A program made the translations under genes and the position numbers. Below, in pieces: positions 1 through 9,184 of a stretch of DNA of 64,000 nt (within the stretch, counting starts at the first letter, position 1; the number at the start of each line of letters is the position of its first letter). Below the pieces are notes generated by a model. It saw only the letters and a program-made list of their open reading frames with translations, had not been told where the DNA came from and made no database searches. The stretch comes from Morococcus cerebrosus (GTDB lineage Bacteria > Pseudomonadota > Gammaproteobacteria > Burkholderiales > Neisseriaceae), in the NCBI RefSeq assembly GCF_022749515.1, contig NZ_CP094242.1, forward strand, positions 1,860,001 through 1,924,000, read 5' to 3'.

Positions 1-400
1 CCGGCACAACGTCGCGCGGATTCAGCAGGTGGATGCGGTGCCATTCGTCGGAATAGCGGCCGCCGACACGTGCCAAGTCCGGACCGGTACGTTTGGAACC
101 CCATTGGAACGGATGGTCATAAACAGACTCGCCGGCAACGGAGTAGTGGCCGTAACGTTCGGTTTCCGCACGGAACGGACGGATCATTTGAGAGTGACAG
201 TTGTAACAACCCTCGCGGATATAGATGTCGCGACCAGCCACTTGCAAAGCGTTATAAGGTTTCACACCTTCAATAGGCTGGGTGACTGCCTTAGTAAAGA
301 ACAGCGGCACGGCTTCAATCAACAGGCCTACGCTGACTACAAGCAGGGTAAATACAATCAGGACGCCGACTTTTTCTTCAGCTAATTGTTGTAATTTCAT
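1..400 (-). CDS. ccoO: cbb3-type cytochrome c oxidase subunit II (partial, runs off the left edge)
   Basis: This is the membrane-anchored monohaem cytochrome c subunit that feeds electrons to CcoN in the high-affinity cbb3 terminal oxidase. The visible 133 residues start [10 protein letters not shown], followed by one hydrophobic anchor (about residues 11-30). The haem c motif CYNCH lies at residues 65-69. The phrase [20 protein letters not shown] is characteristic of CcoO/FixO. The gene starts 24 bases after ccoN stops, in the usual ccoNO order, so the two are probably co-transcribed. The C-terminal part lies outside the window. Confidence 0.95.
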   Translation of the reverse strand, partial: MKLQQLAEEKVGVLIVFTLLVVSVGLLIEAVPLFFTKAVTQPIEGVKPYNALQVAGRDIYIREGCYNCHSQMIRPFRAETERYGHYSVAGESVYDHPFQWGSKRTGPDLARVGGRYSDEWHRIHLLNPRDVVP

Positions 401-423
401 TTTGGTAGCCTTTTCTTATGTTT

Positions 424-1857
424 TTAGTGGTGCTGGGTTTGAGACACCGCGGGAATCTCGGCATCAACCGCTTTGCCACTGATGGCCGTACGGTAAACGT
501 TGTATGCCATGATACACATACCGCTCAGGTACAGCAGGCCGCCGGTGAAACGAATCATGTAGAAAGGCATGGTGCGTTTAACTGACTCTACAAACGAGTA
601 GGTCAAAGTACCGTCCGCATTCAAAGAACCCCACATCAGACCTTGCAATACCCCTGCAATCCACATGGAGGCGATATACAGAACCACGCCGATGGTCGCA
701 ATCCAGAAATGCGCTTCCACCAATTTGGTGCTGTACATTTCATTTTTACCGAACAGGCGGGGAATCATGTAGTACACGGAACCAATGGTCACGAAGCCCA
801 CCCAGCCCAATGCGCCGGCATGAACGTGTGCAACGGTCCAGTCAGTGTAGTGGCTCAAAGCGTTGACGGATTTGATGGACATCATCGGACCTTCGAAGGT
901 GGACATACCGTAGAAGGACAGAGAAACGATCAAGAATTTCAAGATAGGGTCGGTACGCAGTTTGTCCCATGCGCCGGACAAGGTCATGATACCGTTGATC
1001 ATACCGCCCCAAGAAGGTGCGAACAGAATCAGGGACAACACCATACCCAAGGACTGAGTCCAGTCAGGCAGCGCGGTATAGTGCAAGTGGTGGGAACCTG
1101 CCCACATATAGGTGAAAATCAAAGCCCAGAAGTGGACGACGGACAGGCGGTAAGAGTAAACCGGACGCCCTGCCTGTTTCGGCACGAAGTAGTACATCAT
1201 GCCCAAGAAACCTGCGGTCAGGAAGAAACCTACGGCATTGTGGCCATACCACCATTGAACCATAGCATCGATTGCACCCGCATAAACCGGATAGGATTTC
1301 ATGAAGCCCGCAGGAATACTCAGGTTATTGACGATGTGCAACAGGGCAACGGCCAAAATGAAACCGCCGTAGAACCAGTTGGCAACGTAGATATGTTTGA
1401 TTTTACGTTTAGCAATCGTACCGAAGAATACGATGGCGTAAGCAATCCAAACCAAAGCGATCAGGATGTCGATAGGCCATTCCAATTCGGCATACTCTTT
1501 AGCTTGGGTATAACCCAAAGGCAGGCTGACGATTGCCGCAACGATAACTGCCTGCCAGCCCCAGAAGGTAAATGCCGGCAGCCAACCGCCGAACAGGCGT
1601 GCATTACAGGTACGTTGAACAACGTAGTATGATGTACCCATCAGACCGCAACCGCCGAACGCAAAAATCACCGCATTGGTGTGCAACGGACGCAGGCGGC
1701 CGAAGTGGAACCAAGGGCCGACATCTGATAAATCAAGGGCTGGGGCGAACAATTGGGCGGCAACGATGACACCGACCAACATGCCCACAATACCCCAAAC
1801 TACGGTCATGATGGCGAACTGGCGCACCACTTTGTAGTTATAAGTTTGTGTGTCCAT
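424..1857 (-). CDS. ccoN: cbb3-type cytochrome c oxidase subunit I
   Basis: This is the catalytic haem-copper subunit of the cbb3 oxidase, a multi-spanning inner-membrane protein of 477 residues. It carries the family's conserved histidines: [20 protein letters not shown] (a copper-site region), [11 protein letters not shown] and [11 protein letters not shown] (haem ligands). An in-frame ATG lies 12 bases further upstream at 1869. I chose 1857 because the stretch TGGAGA sits 6-7 bases before it and works as its ribosome binding site. cbb3 is typically the only terminal cytochrome oxidase of Neisseria and supports growth at low oxygen. A possible FNR-type site lies upstream at 2120-2133. Confidence 0.96.
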   Translation of the reverse strand: MDTQTYNYKVVRQFAIMTVVWGIVGMLVGVIVAAQLFAPALDLSDVGPWFHFGRLRPLHTNAVIFAFGGCGLMGTSYYVVQRTCNARLFGGWLPAFTFWGWQAVIVAAIVSLPLGYTQAKEYAELEWPIDILIALVWIAYAIVFFGTIAKRKIKHIYVANWFYGGFILAVALLHIVNNLSIPAGFMKSYPVYAGAIDAMVQWWYGHNAVGFFLTAGFLGMMYYFVPKQAGRPVYSYRLSVVHFWALIFTYMWAGSHHLHYTALPDWTQSLGMVLSLILFAPSWGGMINGIMTLSGAWDKLRTDPILKFLIVSLSFYGMSTFEGPMMSIKSVNALSHYTDWTVAHVHAGALGWVGFVTIGSVYYMIPRLFGKNEMYSTKLVEAHFWIATIGVVLYIASMWIAGVLQGLMWGSLNADGTLTYSFVESVKRTMPFYMIRFTGGLLYLSGMCIMAYNVYRTAISGKAVDAEIPAVSQTQHH

Positions 1858-2187
1858 GAGAGTCTCCATGAATTATGGGAATAAAAATTTTTTATCTCAC
1901 TTTGCCGTATGCGTTTTAAACAAACGCAATAAGGGCTAGGTTTAAATTTTTCTAAATTTAACATATAAGACAAGCCTAGCCAAGCGGAATTACATTTCAC
2001 TCCATCTGGCGGCTTTATCGATTTTTTATATTTTTTACTTTATAATCATATTATTATTTAACAACCTCCCCTACAGCGCCACTTTATTTTTTCAAGTCTC
2101 CCTTTTGAAGGGGACTTTATCGATATAAATCAAACCGCATAATTCGACCTTTTTTATTCATAAAATTTAACAAATACATTAATAGTC
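1858..2187. other. divergent intergenic region, ccoN / M61 peptidase
   Basis: This AT-rich stretch of 330 bases lies between the divergent ccoN and peptidase genes. It holds a candidate FNR half-palindrome at 2120-2133 and several TA-rich hexamers that could act as -10 boxes on either strand. I see no gene in it. Confidence 0.7.
2120..2133. promoter_or_regulatory. candidate FNR-type binding site
   Basis: TCGATATAAATCAA matches the FNR consensus TTGAT-N4-ATCAA at nine of ten positions. Its centre is about 270 bases upstream of ccoN and about 60 bases upstream of the M61 peptidase start, so the target is unclear. FNR control of cbb3 operons is known in other bacteria; use here is an inference. 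Confidence 0.35.
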
Positions 2188-3951
2188 ATGATTAATTACA
2201 AAATCACCCCCAGCCCGCTCACCCACGAGTGGCACATCCGCCTAACCTTCCGACAAGAACATGATTTGGAAACAGAAATCAGCCTGCCGAACTGGGTTCC
2301 CGGCAGCTATCTGATACGTGACTTCTCCCGCCACATCACCACCATCCGCGCCTTTTGCAATGGAGAATATGCCCATCTGACCCAAGTCAAAAAAAACCGG
2401 TGGCGCATTGCCCCGCAGTCCGGCGAGTGGGAAATTTACTACACCGTTTACGCCTACGACCTGTCCGTCCGCGGCTCGTTTCTGACTGCCGAACGCGGGT
2501 TCTTTGACGGCGCGTGCCTGTTTTTGCAGGTAAACGGACAAGAAAACAGCGCGCACCAAATCGAATTCCCCATCCTGCCGAAAACATGGCGGATTGCCAC
2601 CACCCTGCCCCAAACCGGCATCCACAGCTTTCAGACGACCTCCTACCATGACTTAATCGACCACCCTGTCGAACTGGGCAACATCGAATTTCTCGATTTC
2701 GAAGCCGGCGGCATCCCGCACCGTATCGCCTTGAGCGGCCACTACCCCAATTTCGACCGCGACCGCCTCGTGTCAGACATCCGCACAATCTGCAAAACCG
2801 AACTGGCCATGTTCCCCTCCCCTGCCCCGTTCACCCATTACCTCTTCCTGCTCCACGTCGGCGACAACATCTACGGCGGACTGGAACACATCAGCAGCAC
2901 CGCCCTGCTCGCCGACCGCCACAGCCTGCCGCCGCACGGCATGACCGACGCCAACGATGCCTACACCCAACTGCTCGGACTGTTCTCACACGAATACTTC
3001 CACGCCTGGAACGTCAAATCCATCAAACCCGCCGCCTTTGCCCCCTACGACCTCGACCGCGAAAACTACACCGAGCAGCTTTGGGCATTTGAAGGCATCA
3101 CCTCCTACTACGACGACCTCTTCCTCGCCCGAAGCCGCACCATCGCCCCCGAAGCCTACCTGCGCCTGCTCGCCCAAAGCATCACCCGCGTGCAGCAAAC
3201 CAAAGGTCGTCTGAAACAAAGCCTTGCCGAATCCAGCTTCACTGCTTGGAACAAATTCTACAAACAAGACGAAAACAGCCCCAACGCCATCGTCAGCTAC
3301 TACCAAAAAGGCGCACTCGCCGCCCTCTGCCTCGACCTCGCCATCCGCAGCAAAAGCAGTGGGCGACACACCCTCGACAGCGTCATGCAGCAACACTACC
3401 GCGATTGGTTGGACACCCGGCAAGGCATTCCCGAAAAACAATGGCAAGCCCGTTGCCAAGCGTTTATCGGCCTAGACCTCGAAGACTTTTTTCAGACAAC
3501 CCTCTACACCACCGCCGACCTGCCCCTTGCCGAACTCCTCGCCACCATAGGCATCGGGCTGCAATGGCAGGCACAGCCGCGCGGACACGGCGGCGCATTC
3601 CTGTCCGAACCGCCAACCGAAACGCCCGCCCCCGCGTCCGACTTCGGCGCAAGGTTCAAACAAAACAGCGACCACGCCACCTTGACCCACGTCTTCAACG
3701 GCGGCAGCGCAGAAAACGCCGCCCTCTGCCCGCAGGACAAAATCATCGCCATCGACGGCTACGCCTGCACCGACCTTGCCGCACAGTGGGCGCAACTCCC
3801 CATCGGCGCCACCGCCCGCCTCCACTACTTCCGCACCGGCATCCTGTACGTCGCCGACATCACCGTCCAAGCCGCCGAAGCCGACACCGCCGTCCTCTAC
3901 ATTACCGACCGCGAATTATTTGAAAACTGGCTTTATAATGACCGAGTCTGA
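2188..3951 (+). CDS. M61 family metallopeptidase with PDZ domain
   Basis: This 587-residue protein matches the M61 (glycyl aminopeptidase) family. The N-terminal beta domain contains the family phrase WVPGSYLIRDFSRHI. The zinc motif HEYFH is at residues 268-272, followed by HAWNVKSIKP and, about 30 residues later, the third-ligand region WAFEGITSYYDD. The C-terminal 120 residues resemble a PDZ domain (DKIIAIDGYACTDL). No signal peptide is seen, so it is probably cytoplasmic. Base composition is GC-rich and typical of the neighbouring housekeeping genes. A DUS-containing stretch encodes FQTTS near residue 150. The gene ends in a DUS hairpin. Substrate is unknown. Confidence 0.9.
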   Translation: MINYKITPSPLTHEWHIRLTFRQEHDLETEISLPNWVPGSYLIRDFSRHITTIRAFCNGEYAHLTQVKKNRWRIAPQSGEWEIYYTVYAYDLSVRGSFLTAERGFFDGACLFLQVNGQENSAHQIEFPILPKTWRIATTLPQTGIHSFQTTSYHDLIDHPVELGNIEFLDFEAGGIPHRIALSGHYPNFDRDRLVSDIRTICKTELAMFPSPAPFTHYLFLLHVGDNIYGGLEHISSTALLADRHSLPPHGMTDANDAYTQLLGLFSHEYFHAWNVKSIKPAAFAPYDLDRENYTEQLWAFEGITSYYDDLFLARSRTIAPEAYLRLLAQSITRVQQTKGRLKQSLAESSFTAWNKFYKQDENSPNAIVSYYQKGALAALCLDLAIRSKSSGRHTLDSVMQQHYRDWLDTRQGIPEKQWQARCQAFIGLDLEDFFQTTLYTTADLPLAELLATIGIGLQWQAQPRGHGGAFLSEPPTETPAPASDFGARFKQNSDHATLTHVFNGGSAENAALCPQDKIIAIDGYACTDLAAQWAQLPIGATARLHYFRTGILYVADITVQAAEADTAVLYITDRELFENWLYNDRV

Positions 3952-3993
3952 TTTTCAGACGACCTCAAACACCGGATCGAGGTCGTCTGAAAA
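3952..3993 (+). terminator. DUS inverted-repeat terminator
   Basis: Arms 3952-3966 and 3979-3993 are inverted DUS copies with a 12-base loop. It lies directly after the M61 peptidase stop and 22 bases before the next start, so it may only attenuate transcription. Confidence 0.7.
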
Positions 3994-4015
3994 CCACTTA
4001 CAGAAAGGAAAACCC

Positions 4016-4456
4016 ATGTCTATCCAAAAACTTGCCGACAACCTCTACATCGCCCCTCAACTGACCGAAGCAGACGTACGAGAAGCCGCCAAACTCGGCA
4101 TCCAAACCGTCATCTGCAACCGTCCCGACGGCGAAGAAGAAAACCAACCCTCGTTCAAACAAGTCGAAAGCTGGCTTGAAGCCGCAGGCATCCACGAACA
4201 CCACCATCAGCCCATCGTCGCGCCCGCCATCAACGCCGCCGATGTCGCCGCTTTCCAAAACCTGCTCAAAAGCGTTCCCCAACCTGTCCTCGCCTACTGC
4301 CGCACCGGCACCCGCTGTTCCCTGCTCTGGGGCTATCATCAGGTGCAAAACGGCGCAAGCGTCGCCGAAGTCGTCGCTGCCGCACAACAAGCAGGCGTCA
4401 ATCTGAGCAACTTCGAAGCCCGCCTGCAAGACGCGCAACAAAACGGGCTGGCGTAA
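4016..4456 (+). CDS. DUF442 / TIGR01244-type sulfurtransferase-phosphatase domain protein
   Basis: This small protein of 146 residues matches the DUF442 family (beta-lactamase hydrolase-like domain), related to dual-specificity phosphatases and rhodaneses. The catalytic loop CRTGTRCS lies near residue 100, with the family phrase CNRPDGEEENQPS near residue 38. In other bacteria such domains work with persulfide and sulfide detoxification enzymes, but no partner gene is nearby. I chose the start at 4016 because AAGGAAAA precedes the ATG; upstream in-frame codons run into the terminator and the peptidase gene. Confidence 0.85.
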   Translation: MSIQKLADNLYIAPQLTEADVREAAKLGIQTVICNRPDGEEENQPSFKQVESWLEAAGIHEHHHQPIVAPAINAADVAAFQNLLKSVPQPVLAYCRTGTRCSLLWGYHQVQNGASVAEVVAAAQQAGVNLSNFEARLQDAQQNGLA

Positions 4457-4480
4457 CACGCTATCCGTTTAGCCAAATGC

Positions 4481-4536
4481 AAAGGTCGTCTGAAAATACC
4501 GTTTCAAAAAATGGAAACTGTTTTCAGACGACCTTT
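4481..4536. terminator. DUS inverted-repeat terminator
   Basis: Arms 4481-4496 and 4521-4536 form a 16-bp stem of inverted DUS copies, followed by a T run. It ends the DUF442 gene. Confidence 0.85.
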
Positions 4537-4577
4537 TTTACGTTATGCCGTTTGGCGAACCGAATGAACGCACCTGA

Positions 4578-4734
4578 TATAGTGGATTAAATTTAAATCA
4601 GGACAAGGCGACGAAGCCGCAGACAGTACAGATAGTACGGAACCGATTCACTTGGTGCTTCAGCACCTTAGAGAATCGTTCTCTTTGAGCTAAGGCGAGG
4701 CAACACCGTACTGGTTTAAATTTAATCCACTATA
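4578..4734. repeat. Correia repeat enclosed element (full length)
   Basis: This 157-base element is bounded by the terminal inverted repeats TATAGTGGATTAAATTTAAA and its complement, ending in AATCCACTATA. The interior carries the usual Correia core (TCAGGACAAGGCGACGAAGC, AGTACGGAACCGATTCACTT). Full-length Correia elements carry an IHF site and can supply promoters or RNase III sites in pathogenic Neisseria. Here it sits between the convergent DUF442 and nitrilase genes, where it can affect 3' ends only. Confidence 0.95.
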
Positions 4735-4761
4735 CAAGCTTGAATCACGTTTTAATCATCT

Positions 4762-5592
4762 TCACAACAACCTGTGCTTCAAAGCGGGCAGTCTGGTGCG
4801 TACACTTTGCAGCCTCGCAGCGTCCAAATCGGCAATGACGATGCCTTCTCCTTCGGGCAATATGTCCAAGATTTCGCCCCACGGATCGATAATCATGCTA
4901 TGACCGAACGTGCGCCTACCGCTTTCGTGTTCGCCGCCTTGCGCCGAAGCGATGACGTAGCATTGGTTTTCCACCGCTCGGGCGCGCAGCAGCAATTCCC
5001 AATGCGCTTTACCTGTCGTGTAAGTGAAGGCGGCGGGCAGCAGCAAAACGTCAAACGGCTGCTGGGTGCGGAAAAACTCGGGAAAGCGCAAGTCGTAGCA
5101 CACACCTGCGGCAAGCGGCACGCCGTCGGCAGCCAATTTCGGCACATTGCCGCCCGCGCTGATGGTGTCCGCCTCGGCATAGCGTTCGCCCAAACCTGAA
5201 AAACCGAACAGGTGCATTTTATGATACAGCCCGATTTGCGTGCCATCGCGGTCGTACACCAACATCGTGTTCATCACTTTGCCCGCGTCAGGGCTTTGCA
5301 GCGGAATCGTGCCGCCGAACAGCACCACGCCGCATTCCGCCGCCGTCTCGCTCAAGGTCGTCTGAAAACGAGCGTAGCGAGTTTCGCTAAAATTGCTACC
5401 GACTAAAGGTTCGGCGAAAGCCAGTTTGTCAGTATCCTTGCGCCCCATCAGCGGCCAATATTCAGGCAGCAGCACCCAGTCCGCGCCTTGTTCGGCTGCT
5501 TGGCGTACGAGGCGTTTCATGGTGTCGATGTTGGCATCGGGGTCGGTGGACGAAATCATTTGCACGGCGGCTGCGCGGATGTTTTTTTGCAT
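4762..5592 (-). CDS. carbon-nitrogen hydrolase (nitrilase superfamily)
   Basis: This 276-residue amidase of the nitrilase superfamily shows the Glu-Lys-Cys triad: E in LLPEYWPL (near 45), K in YHKMHLFGF and C in GVCYDLRFPE. It most resembles the Nit1/Nit2 branch, which repairs deaminated glutathione or alpha-keto acid amides; the substrate is inferred. I chose the start at 5592, which has AGGAA eight bases upstream; a longer reading frame reaches back to 5736 but crosses the IS1106 end. A DUS-linked repeat (5354-5392) is inside the gene and encodes part of NFSETRYARFQTTL. Confidence 0.9.
   Translation of the reverse strand: MQKNIRAAAVQMISSTDPDANIDTMKRLVRQAAEQGADWVLLPEYWPLMGRKDTDKLAFAEPLVGSNFSETRYARFQTTLSETAAECGVVLFGGTIPLQSPDAGKVMNTMLVYDRDGTQIGLYHKMHLFGFSGLGERYAEADTISAGGNVPKLAADGVPLAAGVCYDLRFPEFFRTQQPFDVLLLPAAFTYTTGKAHWELLLRARAVENQCYVIASAQGGEHESGRRTFGHSMIIDPWGEILDILPEGEGIVIADLDAARLQSVRTRLPALKHRLL
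5354..5392. repeat. DUS-linked repeat, copy inside nitrilase gene
   Basis: A DUS is followed by ACGAGCGTAGCGAGTTTCGC. The same block recurs at 13597-13635 with two base changes. Here it is translated in frame. Confidence 0.75.
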
Positions 5593-5687
5593 GTCAGTTC
5601 CTATCTGCGTGTTCAGACGCCCGCCGACAGGTCGTCTGAACAAAGATTCACGATATGTCCAAAGAAAAATACCTGTACCCATTATCT

Positions 5688-6906
5688 GAGACCTTTGCAA
5701 AAAAGCCCTTCCCCCCGACAGCCGAAACCCAAACACAGGTTTTCGTCTATTTCCGCCCCTAATTGCTCCTGATTTTACCCAAATATCCCCTTAATCCTCC
5801 CCGAATACCCGATAATCAGGCATCCGGGCCGCCTTTTAGGCGGCAACAGGCACACTTAGCCTGTTAGCCGCTTTCAACAGGTTTAAACACATCGCCTTCA
5901 GATGGCTTTGCGCACTCACTTTGAGCAGACCAAAATAGGCTGCCCGGGCGTAGCGGAATTTACGGTGCAGCGTACCAAAGCTTTGCTCGACCACATAACG
6001 GGTCTTCGACAAATATCGGTTGCGTTTGGTTTGCGCTTCCGTCAGCGGACGGTTGCGGTGGGCTTTGCGCATAATGCCGTCCAGCAACCGATGTTCTTTC
6101 AGATGTTGCCGGTTTTCCGCACTGTCGTAGCCTTTATCGGCATAGACGGTCGTACCTTCGGCAATGCCTTCCAGCAAAGGCGACAGGTGGTTGCACTCAT
6201 GGGTATTGGCGGGGGTGATGTGCAGTTTCTCGATATAGCCTTCCTCATCGGTACGGGTATGTTGTTTGTAACCGAGTTTGTAGAGACCGTTTTTCTTTGT
6301 CCAGCGGGCATCTTTGTCTTTACTCGGTGTGGTTTGGCCGCTGACTTGTCCTTCTTCATCGACTTCTATGGCCTGACGCTGTTTGCTGCCGGCGGTCTGA
6401 ATAATGGTGGCGTCAATGACGGCGGCGGATGCTTTCTCTACTTTTAGGTTTTTTTCGGTCAGTTGGCGGTTAATCAGTTCCAGCAATTCGGACAGGGTGT
6501 CGTCTTGCGCCAGCCAGTTGCGGTAGCGGCATAAGGTGCTGTAATCGGGGATGCTCAGTTCGTCAAAACGGCAAAATAGGTTGAAATCGATGCGGGTGAT
6601 GAGACTGTGTTCGAGTTCGGGATCGGAGAGGCTGTGCCATTGTCCGAGCAGGACGGCTTTGAACATGGACAACAGTGGATAGGCGGGACGGCCGCGGTGG
6701 TCTCGAAGGTAACGGGCTCTTTGACGATTCAGGTATTGTTCGATCGGTTGCCAATCAATCACCTGATCCAACTTCAATAATGGGAAGCGGTCGATGTGTT
6801 TGGCGATCATGGCTTGTGCGGTTTGCCGGAAGAAGGTGCTCATGGAAAATCCCCTAAATGTCTTGGTGTGAATTTAGGGGATTTTGGGGAATTTTGCAAA
6901 GGTCTC
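5688..6906 (-). mobile_element. IS1106-like element (IS5 family), complete
   Basis: The ends are 15-bp inverted repeats, GAGACCTTTGCAAAA at 5688-5702 and its complement at 6892-6906. They are flanked by TATCT on both sides (5683-5687 and 6907-6911), a likely target duplication. The element is 1219 bases long with one intact transposase. It lies about 95 bases upstream of the nitrilase start and may separate that gene from its native promoter. Confidence 0.9.
5836..6843 (-). CDS. IS1106-like transposase (IS5 family, DDE)
   Basis: This intact 335-residue transposase starts MSTFFRQTAQ. It shows the IS5-family order: the N-terminal region with YPLLSMFKAVLLGQW, then the DDE domain with VIDATIIQTAG (first Asp), VYADKGYDSAEN (second Asp) and RNRYLSKTRYVVEQSFG (Glu region). 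The sequence is essentially that of neisserial IS1106. Partial copies of the same gene occur at 26043-27846. Confidence 0.93.
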   Translation of the reverse strand: MSTFFRQTAQAMIAKHIDRFPLLKLDQVIDWQPIEQYLNRQRARYLRDHRGRPAYPLLSMFKAVLLGQWHSLSDPELEHSLITRIDFNLFCRFDELSIPDYSTLCRYRNWLAQDDTLSELLELINRQLTEKNLKVEKASAAVIDATIIQTAGSKQRQAIEVDEEGQVSGQTTPSKDKDARWTKKNGLYKLGYKQHTRTDEEGYIEKLHITPANTHECNHLSPLLEGIAEGTTVYADKGYDSAENRQHLKEHRLLDGIMRKAHRNRPLTEAQTKRNRYLSKTRYVVEQSFGTLHRKFRYARAAYFGLLKVSAQSHLKAMCLNLLKAANRLSVPVAA

Positions 6907-7022
6907 TATCTATGTAATTTGAAACAACGGCATAGACTTTTTTGATACAGCACACATCATCAGCCCCGTCATTTCCGTCCACTCGCAATACGCCGATAAA
7001 TAAACCGTATCGAAAACAGGAC

Positions 7023-7058
7023 AAAGGTCGTCTGAAAATCAGTTTTCAGACGACCTTT
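7023..7058. terminator. DUS inverted-repeat terminator
   Basis: Arms 7023-7038 and 7043-7058 form a 16-bp stem with a four-base loop. It lies downstream of dxs. Confidence 0.85.
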
Positions 7059-7104
7059 ATTCATTGCTTGCAACGGCGCGGCGTTATTTGCTAGCAGCTT
7101 TAAT

Positions 7105-9018
7105 TCAAGCTGCCGGCAGCCATCCGCGTATGCGTTTTTCCATCGCGTCGGCACTCAAGCCCAAATCGTCCAAAAGTTTTTTCGGATCGCCGTGTTCGGT
7201 TACGGTGTCAGCAACACCCAAAAGAAAAACGGGTTTGCAGATGCCGTGTTTCGCCAATACTTCCAGCACCGCGCTGCCTGCGCCGCCTTGTTCGGCGTTT
7301 TCTTCGGCGGTAACGATGTAGTCGTGGCTTTGGGCGAGGCGGACGATGAGTTCCTCGTCTATCGGTTTGACGAAGCGCATATCGGCGACGGTGGCGTTCA
7401 GTTTTTCGGCAACCGCCAATGCGGGGGCGACTATGCTGCCGAAGGCGATGAATGCGGTTTTCTCGCCTTGGCGGCGGACGATGCCTTTGCCGACAGCTAC
7501 GGTTTCGAGGCCGTCTGAAACGGGCGCGCCTGTTCCCGTGCCGCGCGGATAGCGGACGGCAGCGGGGGCGTCTGCCTGATAGCAGGTCGAAAGCAGCAGG
7601 CGGCATTCGTTTTCATCGCTCGGCGCGGCAACAATCATGTTCGGCACGCAGCGCAAGAAGCTCAAATCGTACAAACCGGCATGGGTCGGGCCGTCCGCGC
7701 CGACGATGCCCGCACGGTCGACGGCAAACAAAACGGGCAGGTTTTGCAGGGCGATGTCGTGCACCAGTTGGTCGTAGGCGCGCTGGAGGAAGGTGGAATA
7801 AATGGCGACGACGGGCTTCATGCCTTCGCAAGCCAAACCGCCGGCAAAGGTAACGGCGTGCTGCTCGGCGATGCCGACATCGAAATAGCGGTCGGGGAAT
7901 TGTTGTTCGAATTCGACCAGTCCGCTGCCCTCGCGCATAGCGGGGGTAATCGCCGCCAATCGGGAATCTGCCGCCGCCTGGTCGCACAGCCATTTGCCGA
8001 ACACTTGCGTATAGGTCGGTTTGGCGGCGGGCTTGTTTTCTTTTTCAGACGACGTTGCGGTTTTGAGGTCGTCTGAAATGTCTTTGGGCAGGTTGGCAAC
8101 GGCGTGGTATTTGACAGGGTCGTTTTCGGCGAGTTTGTAGCCGTTGCCCTTTTTGGTGATGACGTGCAGCAGTTGCGGGCCTTTGCGGCCGCGCAAGTCT
8201 TTCAATACGTCAACCAGATGCTCGACGTTGTGACCGTCCACGGGGCCGGTGTAGCGGAAACCGAAGTTTTCAAACAAAGACAGCGACTGCTTGGCGTGTT
8301 CGGCTTCGCCCGCCAGCGTTTTGATTTTGTGTTCGACTTTTTGGGCAAGCTCCATCGCGCCGGGCAGCTTGTCCAAAACCTTGCTCGATTGCGCCTTGAT
8401 TGTGCTCAACACGCCGCGCATATCGCGCACGACGTTGCTGGCGAGGTATTTCGGCAGCGCGCCGACGTTAGGGGAAATCGACATTTCGTTGTCGTTTAGG
8501 ATGACCAGCAGGTTCACGTCCATGTCGCCCGCACAGTTCAAGGCTTCAAACGCCTGCCCCGCCGTCATCGCGCCGTCGCCGATAATGGCGACGCTGCGGC
8601 GGTCGCTGCCCAAGAGTTTGTCTGCCGCCGCCATGCCCAAAGCCGCGCCGATGGAGGTGGAGGAATGCCCTACGCCGAACGCGTCGTATTCGGACTCGCT
8701 GCGTTTGGGGAAACCCGCCAAGCCGCCGTAGCGGCGCATGGTGTGCATCCGTTTTTTGCGGCCGGTGAGGATTTTGTGCGGATAGCTTTGATGGCCGACA
8801 TCCCAAATCAAATGGTCTTCGGGCGTGTTATACACATAGTGCAGGGCGATGGTCAGCTCGACCGCGCCCAGATTGCTGGCGAAATGCCCGCCGGTTTGAC
8901 CGACGGATTCGAGTAGGAATGCCCGCAATTCGGCGGCAACCTGCGGCAGCAGGCTTTTATCCAGCCTGCGCAAATCCTGCGGCAGATGGATGGTGTCTAA
9001 TAACGGAGTGTGGCTCAT
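7105..9018 (-). CDS. dxs: 1-deoxy-D-xylulose-5-phosphate synthase
   Basis: The enzyme joins pyruvate and glyceraldehyde 3-phosphate, the first step of the non-mevalonate isoprenoid pathway and a branch to thiamine and pyridoxal. It has 637 residues, the usual length. The thiamine diphosphate site [15 protein letters not shown] lies near residue 150. The transketolase-like central domain contains the [16 protein letters not shown] region, and [14 protein letters not shown] precedes it. An inverted DUS pair (8043-8078) is translated within the linker before the central domain. ispH, the last enzyme of the same pathway, is at 49425. Confidence 0.97.
   Translation of the reverse strand: MSHTPLLDTIHLPQDLRRLDKSLLPQVAAELRAFLLESVGQTGGHFASNLGAVELTIALHYVYNTPEDHLIWDVGHQSYPHKILTGRKKRMHTMRRYGGLAGFPKRSESEYDAFGVGHSSTSIGAALGMAAADKLLGSDRRSVAIIGDGAMTAGQAFEALNCAGDMDVNLLVILNDNEMSISPNVGALPKYLASNVVRDMRGVLSTIKAQSSKVLDKLPGAMELAQKVEHKIKTLAGEAEHAKQSLSLFENFGFRYTGPVDGHNVEHLVDVLKDLRGRKGPQLLHVITKKGNGYKLAENDPVKYHAVANLPKDISDDLKTATSSEKENKPAAKPTYTQVFGKWLCDQAAADSRLAAITPAMREGSGLVEFEQQFPDRYFDVGIAEQHAVTFAGGLACEGMKPVVAIYSTFLQRAYDQLVHDIALQNLPVLFAVDRAGIVGADGPTHAGLYDLSFLRCVPNMIVAAPSDENECRLLLSTCYQADAPAAVRYPRGTGTGAPVSDGLETVAVGKGIVRRQGEKTAFIAFGSIVAPALAVAEKLNATVADMRFVKPIDEELIVRLAQSHDYIVTAEENAEQGGAGSAVLEVLAKHGICKPVFLLGVADTVTEHGDPKKLLDDLGLSADAMEKRIRGWLPAA
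8043..8078. repeat. inverted DUS pair inside dxs coding sequence
   Basis: The inverted DUS copies at 8043-8053 and 8065-8078 are read in frame and encode the linker [14 protein letters not shown]. The position is between two domains, where an inserted peptide is tolerable. Confidence 0.85.
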
Positions 9019-9184
9019 GGTGTGTCTTTGCGGGCTTATTGTGTCTATCGGGCAATTATAGCAAGAGTTGTCCTGTTCGGATAAAGGGTTTTGACGAAGC
9101 TTTGTTTTCAGACGATCTGATTTAACTATCTATTTATATAAAGGTCTTATATAAAAGTCGTCTGAAACTGCTCTTTCAAACCTG

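Noticed and set aside
643..1632. 329-codon plus-strand frame opposite ccoN
   Set aside because: It is the antisense shadow of ccoN, whose haem and copper motifs are intact.
4578..4734. Correia element as a promoter for a nearby gene
   Set aside because: It lies between convergent genes, so it cannot drive either of them in sense.
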